From: Rhodococcus koreensis
GTDB lineage: Bacteria > Actinomycetota > Actinomycetes > Mycobacteriales > Mycobacteriaceae
Reading direction: 5' to 3'
DNA: 64,000 bases
Assembly (NCBI RefSeq): GCF_900105905.1
Contig: NZ_FNSV01000005.1
Span: 6,820,001 to 6,884,000 of the forward strand
A model generated the notes under the pieces. The model was not told where the DNA came from. It saw only the letters and a list, made by a program, of their open reading frames with translations, and ran no database searches. Shown here piece after piece: positions 1-8,397 of this stretch (positions are counted from its first letter, which is position 1; the number at the start of each line of letters is the position of its first letter). A program made the translations under genes and the position numbers.

Positions 1-195
1 AAGGACGAGGCCGCAGCCGCGGTGCCGGACGACCTGGTGCGGGCCGTGTCGCTGATCGGTCCGGAGAGCTACGTCGCGGAGCGGGTGGCCGCGTTCGCCG
101 AGTCCGGGGTCACCACGCTCACCGTCACACCGCTCGCCGCGGATCGTGCGGATCGTGTCGCGTTGGTCGAGAAGCTCCGCAAGATCTGCGGGTAG
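1..195 (+). CDS. C-terminal end of an LLM-class (probably F420-dependent) oxidoreductase, partial
   Basis: Open in frame 1 from the first base of the window to a TAG at 193-195, giving 64 residues of a gene that begins upstream. The visible part (GPESYVAERVAAFAESGVTT, then a charged closing helix VALVEKLRKICG) is typical of the last barrel strand and C-terminal helix of actinobacterial luciferase-like F420-dependent oxidoreductases. The cofactor and substrate cannot be decided from this fragment. It is followed by a 50-bp gap and a stress gene on the same strand. Confidence 0.6.
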   Translation, partial: KDEAAAAVPDDLVRAVSLIGPESYVAERVAAFAESGVTTLTVTPLAADRADRVALVEKLRKICG

Positions 196-245
196 CACCC
201 GCACACCTCAGCAGTGCACAGCCGGAAGAATCAGGAAAGGTGACC

Positions 246-1136
246 ATGACTGGAATCAAGCCGATCGTCGTGGGTGTGGACGGATCCGAGTCGGCGTCGG
301 CCGCTGTGGCGTGGGCCGCTCGGGCCGCCGCCGCACTGTCGCTCCCGCTGCACATCGTGACAGTGGTCCACATTCCTGCCTTCTATTACACCGAGCCGTA
401 TCTGGCCGAGAGCTTCAAGGAAGAACTCGAGGACACGGCGAAGGCCCGGCTGGGCAGTGCGCGGGTGCACGCCAAGCAGACGGTGGACGAGCCGCTCGAC
501 ATCACCACCGAACAGTTCGAGGCCAAGGTGAGTCAGACCCTCATCGAACTGTCCGCCAACGCGCACATGGTGGTGCTCGGCTCGCGCGGGCACGGCGAGT
601 TCACCGGCCTGCTGATCGGTTCCACGACGTCCGCGGTCGCCGCGCACGGCCACTGCCCGCTAGTGGTCGTGCGGGGGCGCACCCTGGACGGGCAGCCGCC
701 GACCGAGGGGCCGATCGTGGTCGGTGTCGACGGTTCGGAAAGCAGCAGGGCCGCGTTGGAAGTGGCGTTCGAGCAGGCCGCCGCCCGGGGTGCGAGCCTG
801 GTCGCGGTCAACGTGTGGAGCGATGTGAGTGTGCAGCCGTCGCTCGGTGCCAGTCCGGACGACCCGCTGTGGAGCAGCATTCAGACGGGCGAGGAAGTGG
901 TGCTGTCGGAGCGTCTCGCCGGGTACCAGGAGCGGTATCCGGACGTGACGGTCGAACGCGTCGTCGCGCGCGACCGCCCCGTGCGGGTGCTCAGCGAATT
1001 CGCCGAGAAGGCGCAACTGATTGTCGTGGGCAGCCGCGGCCGGGGTGGCTTCAAGGGAATGCTGCTGGGCTCCACCAGCAACGCATTGCTCCACACCGCG
1101 GACTGCCCGGTGATGATCGTCCGGCCGGACAGCTAG
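246..1136 (+). CDS. tandem-domain universal stress protein (UspA family)
   Basis: 296 residues with two UspA domains (about 5-145 and 155-295). Each opens with a strand of the type IVVGVDGSE and closes with an ATP-binding glycine loop, GSRGHGEFTGLLIGS in the first and GSRGRGGFKGMLLGS in the second, so both halves should bind ATP. Tandem Usp proteins of this size are typical members of the mycobacterial DosR response. The ATG at 246 follows AGGAAAGG (233-240) with normal spacing; an in-frame GTG at 240 overlaps that ribosome binding site and is less likely. It converges with the desaturase 14 bp away. With the neighbouring nitroreductase and DevR/DevS it suggests a low-oxygen stress role (inference); no DosR-like box was found directly upstream. 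Confidence 0.9.
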   Translation: MTGIKPIVVGVDGSESASAAVAWAARAAAALSLPLHIVTVVHIPAFYYTEPYLAESFKEELEDTAKARLGSARVHAKQTVDEPLDITTEQFEAKVSQTLIELSANAHMVVLGSRGHGEFTGLLIGSTTSAVAAHGHCPLVVVRGRTLDGQPPTEGPIVVGVDGSESSRAALEVAFEQAAARGASLVAVNVWSDVSVQPSLGASPDDPLWSSIQTGEEVVLSERLAGYQERYPDVTVERVVARDRPVRVLSEFAEKAQLIVVGSRGRGGFKGMLLGSTSNALLHTADCPVMIVRPDS

Positions 1137-1150
1137 GTCTTCGAGGTGCG

Positions 1151-2101
1151 TCAGCGGGCCGCGATGCGTTCGCCGAGACGGGCCTCGCGGGCGAGTGCGC
1201 GATCCCGGGACTCCTCGAACCGGGATGCCTTGGCCTCCATGCCGTGCAGGAACGTCGCCAGCTCCTCGCGGCAGCGTTCCCCTTCCGGACCGAAATCGTT
1301 GCGCTCGAACATGTTCCACTTTCGAAGCACGGGCAGTACGACGTCGTCGAGGTGCTGGCGCAGGTCGTAGATGCCGCCCTTCGCGATCAGGACCGCATTG
1401 CGGCGGAAGTTGTGCATGCCCGCGCCGGGCATCTGGAAGTTGGTCACCACCTTGTGGATCGCGGCGATCGCCTGATCGGGAGCGAAGTCCAGGGCTGCGC
1501 CGACGATGTTGCGATAGAACATCATGTGCAGGTTCTCGTCGGCCGCCACCCGGGCGAGCATGCGGTCCGCGACCGGATCACCGCATGCCTTACCCGTGTT
1601 GCGGTGCGACACCCGGGTGGCCAGTTCCTGGAACGTCACATACGACACCGAATCGAGCATCGACCCGCCGCCGGGATCGAAGCCCTGTGTCATGTGGGCC
1701 ATTCGAGCATGCTCGAGCGCTACCGGGTCGACCCCTCGCGTCACGACCAGATAGTCCCGCATCACGATCGAATGCTTGTTCTCCTCCGCGGTCCACCGGC
1801 CCACCCACGTGCCCCACGCGCCGTCGAGTGAGAAGTGCTGGGCGATCTCGCGGTGATAGGACGGCAGATTGTCCTCGGTCAGCAGATTGGTGATCATCGC
1901 CGCCCGCGCGGTGTCGCTGAGCTGGGATTGTTCCGGATCCCAGTCCTCGCCGCCCAGCGCCGCGAAGTTGCGGCCGTCGTCCCACGGAACGTAGTCGTGG
2001 GGGTGCCAGTCCCTGGCCATGGCGAGGTGCCGGTTGACGTTGTCTTCCGCAACGTCCTCGAGTTCGTGCAGCAGTTCGCGGTCCGTGAGTACGCGGCTCA
2101 C
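1151..2101 (-). CDS. acyl-ACP desaturase (DesA family, di-iron)
   Basis: 316 residues, within the usual size of mycobacterial DesA1/DesA2-type stearoyl-ACP desaturases. The two di-iron motifs are visible: EENKH (EExxH) in the middle and ADENLH (D/E-ENxH) further on. The family introduces a double bond into ACP-bound fatty acids, using O2 and electrons from ferredoxin. The GTG start at 2101-2099 is chosen because GGAG lies six bases upstream; the open frame continues far upstream without a better site. It is 23 bp downstream of the nitroreductase gene on the same strand, so the two are probably co-transcribed. An O2-dependent desaturase next to hypoxia genes is notable but also occurs in mycobacteria. 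Confidence 0.88.
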   Translation of the reverse strand: MSRVLTDRELLHELEDVAEDNVNRHLAMARDWHPHDYVPWDDGRNFAALGGEDWDPEQSQLSDTARAAMITNLLTEDNLPSYHREIAQHFSLDGAWGTWVGRWTAEENKHSIVMRDYLVVTRGVDPVALEHARMAHMTQGFDPGGGSMLDSVSYVTFQELATRVSHRNTGKACGDPVADRMLARVAADENLHMMFYRNIVGAALDFAPDQAIAAIHKVVTNFQMPGAGMHNFRRNAVLIAKGGIYDLRQHLDDVVLPVLRKWNMFERNDFGPEGERCREELATFLHGMEAKASRFEESRDRALAREARLGERIAAR

Positions 2102-2124
2102 AATGGCGCTCCGTTTCTGTTCTG

Positions 2125-2988
2125 TCAGTATCCGATTCGCAGGATCAGCTGGGGATTGCCCGGCAGGTTCAGTCGATTCGCGAGCCGAGGAGCCGAGTCG
2201 TCGACACGCAGTGGGTGGGAGAGAACGGAGGCGCCGAGCCGGGCGTCGACGGCGGTGAGCCACGCACGTTCGACCGCGATTCCGGTGCGGACCAGGTCGA
2301 TCGACTCCTGCGTGTCCGATGCGAACACGAGGACGGTCTCGCTCTCGATGGCGGCGGCGAGGCGTGCCGAATCGGGGACGCCGCGGGTGACGACGGTGCG
2401 GATCGTGTCGAAAGACTCGTGACCGCCCTGCGGCAGCCAGTGCGACGTCCACGGGAAGAGATCGCGCTGGTGGCCCGGATCCTGCCGAACGCGGTCGGCC
2501 GAATAGAGCAGCACGTCGGCGAGCGCGGGCGCCTCGTCCGCGGCGAGCAGGCGAGCGCAGACACCCTCCATCTCGGCCGCGTCGACGATGTCGGCGACGG
2601 TGGCCGCGGGAACCGGTATGTCGGCGAACGCCTCTCGATGACTGCGGCGGCGGGCCATGGCGGAAAAGAGCCTCAGATCGGTGCTCGACGGCGAAGCCGT
2701 CCCCACTGTGCGAACGGTTGCGACGAGTTCGGGCCGGCGCGGATCGGGCAGCAGATCGGTCTCGATCTGTCTGCCGAGTGCCCGCAACGCGAGTTCCACG
2801 TTCGTGACACCAGCGCCACACGAGATCACGCGGTCGGCGCGCGGTGTGTCCGTGAAGCCGCGGCGCTCGCTGATCTGCGCGCACGTGCCGTCCAGCCGCA
2901 GATCCCACGGCTGCGTGTCGTGGACCGACGGAGCCGAGACGATGGCGCGGGAGACCACCTCGATGTCACTGAGCGACCAGCTGTTCAT
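2125..2988 (-). CDS. Acg-family FMN-binding nitroreductase-like protein
   Basis: 287 residues resembling the mycobacterial Acg family (Rv2032/Rv3127/Rv3131 type), a divergent branch of the nitroreductase fold found mainly in DosR regulons. Visible family features are the N-terminal APSVHDTQPWDLRL segment (SxxNxQPW-like flavin contact region) and the RRRSHREAFADIPVP stretch that marks the second half. The function of Acg proteins is unsettled; some bind FMN without nitroreductase activity. ATG at 2988-2986 has GGAGGT just upstream. Divergent from devR across 171 bp carrying a DosR-like box; first gene of the pair with the desaturase. Confidence 0.85.
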   Translation of the reverse strand: MNSWSLSDIEVVSRAIVSAPSVHDTQPWDLRLDGTCAQISERRGFTDTPRADRVISCGAGVTNVELALRALGRQIETDLLPDPRRPELVATVRTVGTASPSSTDLRLFSAMARRRSHREAFADIPVPAATVADIVDAAEMEGVCARLLAADEAPALADVLLYSADRVRQDPGHQRDLFPWTSHWLPQGGHESFDTIRTVVTRGVPDSARLAAAIESETVLVFASDTQESIDLVRTGIAVERAWLTAVDARLGASVLSHPLRVDDSAPRLANRLNLPGNPQLILRIGY

Positions 2989-3061
2989 CGCGACCTCCAG
3001 TAGTGGTGTCCGGGTGTTCCCCCGCATCCTCAGCATTCCGCGCGCCGAGTGGCGCTCGCTG

Positions 3062-3075
3062 GGGTCGAAGGTCCC
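3062..3075. promoter_or_regulatory. candidate DosR/DevR binding box between the Acg-like gene and devR
   Basis: GGGTCGAAGGTCCC matches the core of the mycobacterial DosR consensus GGGACTWWAGTCCC at 11 of 14 positions and keeps the GGG-x-C and GTCCC half-sites. It lies 74 bp upstream of the nitroreductase start and 85 bp upstream of devR, so it could serve both divergent genes. A possible devR -10 (TACGGT, 3126-3131) lies downstream. Called by eye, without a matrix score. Confidence 0.45.
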
Positions 3076-3159
3076 GTTGTGTGCGGGAGAGGTCCCGGAT
3101 CGGTGGATCCCCGGGGTGTGCGCGGTACGGTTCGAAGAGAAGACGGTGGAGGTGCACAC

Positions 3160-3795
3160 ATGACCACGCGGGTGTTCCTGGTCGACGACCACGAGATCGT
3201 GCGACGAGGCCTGGTCGATCTACTCGGCAGCGTGCCCGACCTCGAGGTGGTCGGGGAGGCCGCGTCGGTCGGTGAGGCGATGGCGCGGATCCCGGGCAGC
3301 GGTGCCGACGTCGCCGTGCTCGACGTCCGGTTGCCGGACGGCAACGGTGTCGAGCTGTGCCGGGACCTGCGCGCTGCGCTGCCCGAACTGCGGTGCCTGA
3401 TGCTGACGTCGTATTCCGACGACGAGGCGCTGTTCGACGCCATCATGGCCGGGGCGTCCGGATTCGTCCTGAAGCAGATCCTCGGCACCGACCTGGTGGC
3501 GGCCGTGCGGACGGTGGGGGAGGGCGGTTCGCTGCTCGACAGCAGGGCGACGTCGGCGCTGATGAACCGGATCAGGTCCGCCCGCCGGGACGATCCGCTG
3601 GCGCAACTGTCCGAGCAGGAACGCGCCGTGTTCGACTTGATCGGCGAGGGGCTCACCAACCGGGAGATCGCCGAGCGGCTCTTCCTCGCCGAGAAGACGA
3701 TCAAGAACTACGTGTCGCGGCTGTTGTCCAAATTGGGGATGCAGCGGCGCACGCAGGCGGCGGTGCTGGCCACCGAGTTACGCAAAGAGCACTGA
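3160..3795 (+). CDS. devR: DevR/DosR-like response regulator (NarL/FixJ family)
   Basis: 211 residues. Receiver domain (about 4-120) with acidic pair D9-D10, phospho-acceptor D55 in VLDVRLPDGNG, and switch-region ST...K residues (LTSY; LKQI). The C-terminal LuxR-type HTH (about 145-208) contains LTNREIAERLFLAEKTIKNY, nearly the same as the DNA-contacting helix of M. tuberculosis DosR. The family activates hypoxia/NO genes when phosphorylated by DosS/DosT. GGAGG precedes the ATG by eight bases. It converges with the kinase gene (stops 8 bp apart), unlike the co-directional devR-devS of mycobacteria. Confidence 0.9.
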   Translation: MTTRVFLVDDHEIVRRGLVDLLGSVPDLEVVGEAASVGEAMARIPGSGADVAVLDVRLPDGNGVELCRDLRAALPELRCLMLTSYSDDEALFDAIMAGASGFVLKQILGTDLVAAVRTVGEGGSLLDSRATSALMNRIRSARRDDPLAQLSEQERAVFDLIGEGLTNREIAERLFLAEKTIKNYVSRLLSKLGMQRRTQAAVLATELRKEH

Positions 3796-3803
3796 CAGTT
3801 TCG

Positions 3804-5450
3804 TCACGTCAACGGTACCCGCCACGTGACGACGGTTCCCCCGTCGGCGGAATCGACGGTGCAGGTGCCGCCGCAGTGCTCGGCGCGCCGATCGAGATTG
3901 TCCAGTCCGCTGCGCCGGGCGCCGTCGGCGATCCCGATGCCGTCGTCCGCGACGGTGACAACGAGGTCGTCCGCGGCGGCCACCGAGATGTCGATGGTGG
4001 TGGCCCGCGCGTGCCGCAGCGCGTTGCTCAGGGCTTCGCGCAACACCGCCTCCGCGTGCGGGTGGATGCGGCTGGGCACGAGAGTGTCGATGGCGCCGGT
4101 GAACTGGACGTTCGGCGCGACCGGCGAATGGGAGGTGAGGTCGCCGATCACGTCGAGCAGGCGGCGGCGCAGACTGGTCGCCGACGCGATGCCGGTGGCC
4201 TGCAGATCGAAGATGGTGGTGCGGATCTCGCGCACCGTCCGATCGAGTTGCTCGACCGCAGTGGAGACGATGGAGCGCACGCCGTCCGGAACGTCCCCGA
4301 CCGCGTGCGTGCTCTGCAGGCTCATGCCGGTGGCGAACAACCGCTGAATCACGTTGTCGTGCAGGTCGCGCGCGATCCGGTCGCGGTCGGCGAGCACCGA
4401 CAGCAGACGTTGCTTGCTCTGCTGATCGGCGAACTCCACCGCGACGGCGGCGAGGTCGGCCACCGATTCGAGCCGGGCCACCTCGTCCGGATCCCACGGA
4501 GCGGTGCCGCGCGCCGTGACCACCAGGACCCCGCCGACCCCCGACGCCGTCGACAGCGGCAGCACCGCGGCCCGGCCCGCCTCGGCGGAGAACGGTGCGA
4601 GACCGTCGATCCCCGTCAGCAGTGCGGGGGTGCGGGAGCGCAGCACTTCGGCGAACGGTTCGGCCTGGGTGGCGCTTCGGAAGTTGGTGCGCAGCGGCCG
4701 CACCGTGCTGTCCGCCCCGACCACCGCGCCCTCGCCGAGCGTGACGACGATGAAGACCTCGTCACCGCTGGACAGTTCGCGTACCTCGGCGGCGAGCGTG
4801 TGCAGCGTTTCGTCGAGTGATCCGCCGACCATCAGCCGGGAGGTGATCGCCGCGACGGCCGTCAACCACCGCTCCCGCGTCCGCGATTCCTCGAACAGCC
4901 GGGAATTCTCCACCGCCACGCCGGCCGACGTCGCGAGCGCGCGCAGAATGACTTCGTCCTCGTCGGTGAACTCGGGTCCGCTGAGTTTCTCGGTGAGATA
5001 GATGCTTCCGAAAACTTTGCCCCGCATCATGATCGGCATGCCCAGAAAGCTCTTCATCGGTGGATGATTGGGCGGGAAGCCGATCGACCCCGGGTGATCG
5101 GCCAGGTTGGCGAGGCGCACCGGGCGGGGGTCGTGGACCAGCAGTCCCAGCAGCCCGCGGCCCTCGGGCAGGTGGCCCATGCGCGCACGCTCCTCCGGCG
5201 TGATGCCCTCGTAGACGAACTCCGAGAGCCCGCCGTCGGGGGCGTGGACACCGAGCGCGCCGTAGCGGGCCCCGAGGAGGGACGTGGCCGAAGTGACGAT
5301 GCGCTGCAGGGTGGAATCCAGCTCCAGCCCCGACCCGACCACGAGGACCGCCTCGAACAGGCGCTGCAGACTTCGGCGTGTGGGGACCACGTCGGCGAGC
5401 CCCTCCCGGAACTCACTGATCCTCGCCTCGTGCCCACCATCCGATCCCAT
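3804..5450 (-). CDS. devS: DevS/DosT-like GAF sensor histidine kinase
   Basis: 548 residues: GAF-A (about 30-180), GAF-B (about 200-340), HisKA_3 dimerisation helix with phospho-acceptor H364 (ARDLHDNVIQR), then an HATPase_c domain (ALSNALRHA; DDGIGI). In GAF-A the motif FPPNHPPMKSF carries a His (129) aligning with proximal haem ligand H149 of M. tuberculosis DosS. A Tyr 22 residues later (Y151 in FGSIYLTEK) aligns with distal Y171, so a haem-based O2/NO/CO sensor is expected. The start is uncertain: ATG at 5450 is used here, and an in-frame GTG at 5483 would add 11 residues; neither has a strong ribosome binding site. It probably phosphorylates the DevR encoded convergently. Confidence 0.88.
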   Translation of the reverse strand: MGSDGGHEARISEFREGLADVVPTRRSLQRLFEAVLVVGSGLELDSTLQRIVTSATSLLGARYGALGVHAPDGGLSEFVYEGITPEERARMGHLPEGRGLLGLLVHDPRPVRLANLADHPGSIGFPPNHPPMKSFLGMPIMMRGKVFGSIYLTEKLSGPEFTDEDEVILRALATSAGVAVENSRLFEESRTRERWLTAVAAITSRLMVGGSLDETLHTLAAEVRELSSGDEVFIVVTLGEGAVVGADSTVRPLRTNFRSATQAEPFAEVLRSRTPALLTGIDGLAPFSAEAGRAAVLPLSTASGVGGVLVVTARGTAPWDPDEVARLESVADLAAVAVEFADQQSKQRLLSVLADRDRIARDLHDNVIQRLFATGMSLQSTHAVGDVPDGVRSIVSTAVEQLDRTVREIRTTIFDLQATGIASATSLRRRLLDVIGDLTSHSPVAPNVQFTGAIDTLVPSRIHPHAEAVLREALSNALRHARATTIDISVAAADDLVVTVADDGIGIADGARRSGLDNLDRRAEHCGGTCTVDSADGGTVVTWRVPLT

Positions 5451-5567
5451 GCCAGCAGCATAGGTCTGAGGGAGGCGTAACACCGCGAACCACGGCGTCG
5501 ATAAGAGCTCGAGTGTTTACTCATCCGAACTAATGCTTACCCATTGACGTGACGAGGGAGAAGAAGA

Positions 5568-6191
5568 ATGAATCGACGGCACTTCGCACGACGTATCGCG
5601 GCAGGTCTGACCGCTGCAGTGGCAGCGACGATGATGTTCACCGGTGTCGTGTCGGCGCAGCCCGCAGATTCCGCTCCCGTCGTCGACCCGGCGACCGCGA
5701 TCACGAAGCTGCGCACCGTGGCCGCCGGAAACCCCGAGGCGGAGGCCGCCATCGAGCGACTTGCCGCATCCCCGACCGACACGGCGGCGACGAACATCGC
5801 CCTGCCGGGTCAGATCTTCCAGGTCCCGGCGTACTCCGACACCGGGCAGGGCGGTCCCGTTCTCGGACAGCTGTACGGAGCGGGCGTGGCGACCAACATG
5901 AGCAACCAGTTCCGCTTCGGATTCTTCGGCGGACCGGGCGTCATCGCGAACGACCAGACCGGCGCCGAACTCGACGTCGTCTACTACAGCTTCGCCACCG
6001 GTGCCAGCGGCATCGTGAAGCTGGACCAGAACAACGTCGCGGTGCCCACTGTCGTGTCCACGGCCCCGGTCGCCGGGCTCGGCAGCGGCCTGGTCGTCGC
6101 GGCCGTGTACGGCTCGCTGAACCACCAGGTGGGGCCGAACGTCGTCAAGAGCACGATCTGGTGGCCCACCCTGGGCACCGTGCTCGCCTGA
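5568..6191 (+). CDS. secreted protein of unknown function
   Basis: 207 residues with a clear signal peptide: a basic start (MNRRHFARR), a hydrophobic core to about residue 25, and a likely cleavage after VVSAQ near residue 30. The mature part is Gly/Ala/Val-rich with a low-complexity Ala-rich segment (30-75), then a probable beta-rich domain (QFRFGFFGGPGVIAND, AELDVVYYSFATG, STIWWPTLGTVLA). It has no cysteines and I do not recognise a family. GAGGGAGAAG lies just upstream of the ATG. Divergent from devS and convergent with the SRPBCC gene. Confidence 0.75.
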   Translation: MNRRHFARRIAAGLTAAVAATMMFTGVVSAQPADSAPVVDPATAITKLRTVAAGNPEAEAAIERLAASPTDTAATNIALPGQIFQVPAYSDTGQGGPVLGQLYGAGVATNMSNQFRFGFFGGPGVIANDQTGAELDVVYYSFATGASGIVKLDQNNVAVPTVVSTAPVAGLGSGLVVAAVYGSLNHQVGPNVVKSTIWWPTLGTVLA

Positions 6192-6203
6192 CCGGTCGAC
6201 AAC

Positions 6204-6932
6204 TCAGGTGGCAGGTTCGGCCCCCGGCCGGGCCTGCCACCACTCCGTCCAGCGCTGCGCGAGTTCGGCCCACTCCTCGTCGTCCAGGCCGTAGGCGGCC
6301 AGGAGGATCTGCGCACCGCCGTTCGGACGCGCCGCGTTGACGGGCTGCTCGCCGAACTGCAACAGTCCGGGGCCGAGATCGTCGACGCTCACCGCGGTCT
6401 GGTGCTCGCCGACGAAACACACCACCCCGTGCAGCAGATCGCCCGTGTCGGCGACCGCGGTGAAGTGATCGCCCACCGTCAGGCCCGCGAGCTTGTCGAG
6501 GCCGAGCAGGTGCCGCGCCGAATCTCCGTCCGCGACCGGGCCTTGCAGAAACAGTGTGCGACGCTCGTCGAGTCCGTGCCGTTCGATGCCGAACTTGAGG
6601 AACTGCAGAAACGTGGTCCAGCCCTCGGTGACGTCGTCGTACCAGTCGTCGGCGGCGGGATCGGCGCCCCGGGGCGGCCGGGTGATCCGCACCAGCGTGG
6701 TGCCGTCGAGCTCGTGGAGGCTGAACCGGTCGGCGCCGCCGAGGGCGAGGATGAAGGCCTCGGCGTCCTCCGTCACGTCGTCGCCGAAGTAGATTTCCCT
6801 GATCTCGTCGTCCAGGCCCTCGCAGTCCCAGCCGTGCCAGCGGCGAAGCAACTCCGGGTCGCGCAGGGCAGGCCATACGACCGACGGCGCCGCAGCCACC
6901 GATACCTCGATCACGGGTGGGGTTTCCGTCAT
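6204..6932 (-). CDS. SRPBCC (START/AHSA1-like) domain protein
   Basis: 242 residues starting with the strand-helix pattern of SRPBCC proteins (VIEVSVAAAPSVVWPALRDP), followed by WTTFLQFLKFGIERH, as in AHSA1-type ligand-binding domains. These form hydrophobic-cavity folds; the ligand is not predictable. Its ATG (6932-6930) overlaps the stop of the TDT transporter gene (ATGA), so it is the translationally coupled last gene of a three-gene operon: cupin, transporter, SRPBCC. Confidence 0.75.
   Translation of the reverse strand: MTETPPVIEVSVAAAPSVVWPALRDPELLRRWHGWDCEGLDDEIREIYFGDDVTEDAEAFILALGGADRFSLHELDGTTLVRITRPPRGADPAADDWYDDVTEGWTTFLQFLKFGIERHGLDERRTLFLQGPVADGDSARHLLGLDKLAGLTVGDHFTAVADTGDLLHGVVCFVGEHQTAVSVDDLGPGLLQFGEQPVNAARPNGGAQILLAAYGLDDEEWAELAQRWTEWWQARPGAEPAT
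6207..6241. terminator. hairpin at the convergent 3' ends of the secreted-protein and SRPBCC genes
   Basis: Perfect arms GGTGGCAGG (6207-6215) and CCTGCCACC (6233-6241) enclose a GC-rich inner segment that can pair further (GGCC/GGCC). It lies 16 bp after the stop of the secreted protein and inside the last codons of the SRPBCC gene. There is no T-run, as is common for actinobacterial terminators. Confidence 0.5.
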
Positions 6933-7999
6933 GCGCTCTCCTGCGTCTCCACTGTTGCCGGTCCGACCTGCACCACCGACCGCCAGAGATGCACCACCAT
7001 GACGACGAACGCCACGCACCACACGGTGAATGCACACCACAGTTCGGCACTACCGACCATACCGACGAGCGGGATGTGATCCGCCCGGCCCAGGTAGATG
7101 CCGGCGACCGCGTACATGCCGAGGGGGAAGACGATGCTCCACACGGTGGCGTCGTAGCGCAGCGGCACCTTGTTCGCGATGTGACGCCACCATCCGGCGG
7201 CAACCAGGACCGGGATGAGCCAGGTCGCGAACGCCCAGAACACCACCGCGAATCCGCCGATGAGCCCACGTGTGGCGTTCACCATCGGCGCGTCCTCCAT
7301 CTCGACGATGCGGGCGCCGGCGAGGACGGTGATCGCACACGCACCCATCGCCACCCAGTACGGCGCCGTGAGGTCGCGCGGCCGCAGCGGATACAGCAAC
7401 ATCCGCGCGGCGACGAAGATCCCCGCCGCGCCGTACAGGCACACCCCGACCGACCAGGTGAAGACGGCGACCACGGCCAGGAACCGGCGGGCGCCGTCGT
7501 ACACCGGTTCGAGGGTCGCGGCGGCCACGGCCACCGACTGCGCGGCGACCACCCAGATGAACCAGGTTCCGTTGGCACGTGCCACCACCGGACGTTCGGA
7601 CGTGCCCAGGACGGCGGTCCACGGGACGACGTAGCCGAGCACGATCCAGGTCAGCCCGGCGACGGTGAGCAGCACCGCGGTGGCAGTGTGGTGGCCGTCC
7701 ATCGCCAGGCGCACGCCGAACACGTCGGTCCCGGCGATGAACGTGAAGAAACCGAATCCGCGGCTCGCGTCGGTCAGGTCGTCGACGACCTGACCGCGAT
7801 ACGCCGCGATCCGCCAGATCGTGAGGATCACCAGCGTCACGTAGGCCGCGGCGCAGACGATGAGCAGCAGAGCCGAGAGCACGTCGAATCCGCCCAGTTT
7901 CATGCCCACCGAGATGATCCCGCTGGCCATGACGATCGCGAAGTAGCCCGGGTTCAGGCTCCGAACGGAATCCTCGAGACGATCGCGCACGACCGTCAC
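6929..7999 (-). CDS. TDT-family (tellurite-resistance/dicarboxylate) membrane transporter
   Basis: 356 residues with about ten hydrophobic segments and the TDT opening LNPGYFAIVMASGIISVG, which is characteristic of the TehA/Mae1/SLAC1 fold. Family members move tellurite, C4-dicarboxylates, sulfite or other anions; the substrate here is unknown. The GTG start (7999-7997) overlaps the cupin gene stop (GTGA), and its own stop overlaps the SRPBCC start (ATGA), so the three genes are tightly coupled. Confidence 0.82.
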   Translation of the reverse strand: MTVVRDRLEDSVRSLNPGYFAIVMASGIISVGMKLGGFDVLSALLLIVCAAAYVTLVILTIWRIAAYRGQVVDDLTDASRGFGFFTFIAGTDVFGVRLAMDGHHTATAVLLTVAGLTWIVLGYVVPWTAVLGTSERPVVARANGTWFIWVVAAQSVAVAAATLEPVYDGARRFLAVVAVFTWSVGVCLYGAAGIFVAARMLLYPLRPRDLTAPYWVAMGACAITVLAGARIVEMEDAPMVNATRGLIGGFAVVFWAFATWLIPVLVAAGWWRHIANKVPLRYDATVWSIVFPLGMYAVAGIYLGRADHIPLVGMVGSAELWCAFTVWCVAFVVMVVHLWRSVVQVGPATVETQESA

Positions 8000-8322
8000 A
8001 TGGCGACGGTGAGCAGGAACGCGACATCCTCGATGGCCTCGACGCTGTGCCGGTCCGTCGGGAGGACCAGCAGATCGCCGGTGGAACCCTTCCACGAGTC
8101 CTCGCCGGCCACGAGGTTCAGTTTGCCGCTGAGAATGAACAGGGTGGCCTCGCCCGGGCTCTCGTGTTCGGCCATCTTCTGACCCGCGGCCAGGGCGACG
8201 ACGGTCTGCCGGAGGCTACGTCGATGCCCGCCGTACACGGTCTGCGAACTGCGGCCGCTGGACGTCCCGCCTGCCAACTTCAGTTGCTGACGGGCAAGGG
8301 CGGTCAGTGACTTCTTGTCCAT
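7996..8322 (-). CDS. small cupin-domain protein
   Basis: 108 residues forming a single cupin barrel: AEHESPGEATLFILSGKLNL, then GDLLVLPTDRHSVEAIEDVA. The first motif has one His and a Glu and the second a single His, so metal binding is possible but weaker than in canonical cupins. The start MDKKSLTALARQQLK (8322) fits the shape of actinobacterial homologues. An in-frame ATG at 8349 with GGGTGACG upstream would add nine residues. First gene of the cupin/TDT/SRPBCC operon; possibly a ligand-sensing accessory. Confidence 0.72.
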   Translation of the reverse strand: MDKKSLTALARQQLKLAGGTSSGRSSQTVYGGHRRSLRQTVVALAAGQKMAEHESPGEATLFILSGKLNLVAGEDSWKGSTGDLLVLPTDRHSVEAIEDVAFLLTVAM

Positions 8323-8397
8323 GCTGTGAGTATGAACCACTGCGCCCATCGTCACCCGTCGAATGGGGTAACGGTGCGGTGGCAAACAGCTGGCCGG

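Noticed and set aside
146..1831. A 561-residue plus-strand open frame
   Set aside because: Overlaps the universal stress protein in another frame and the desaturase antisense; Arg/Gly-rich with no domain.
3084..3096. A second DosR-like half-site (CGGGAGAGGTCCC)
   Set aside because: Only the right half matches; the left half and central positions deviate, so it is near background.
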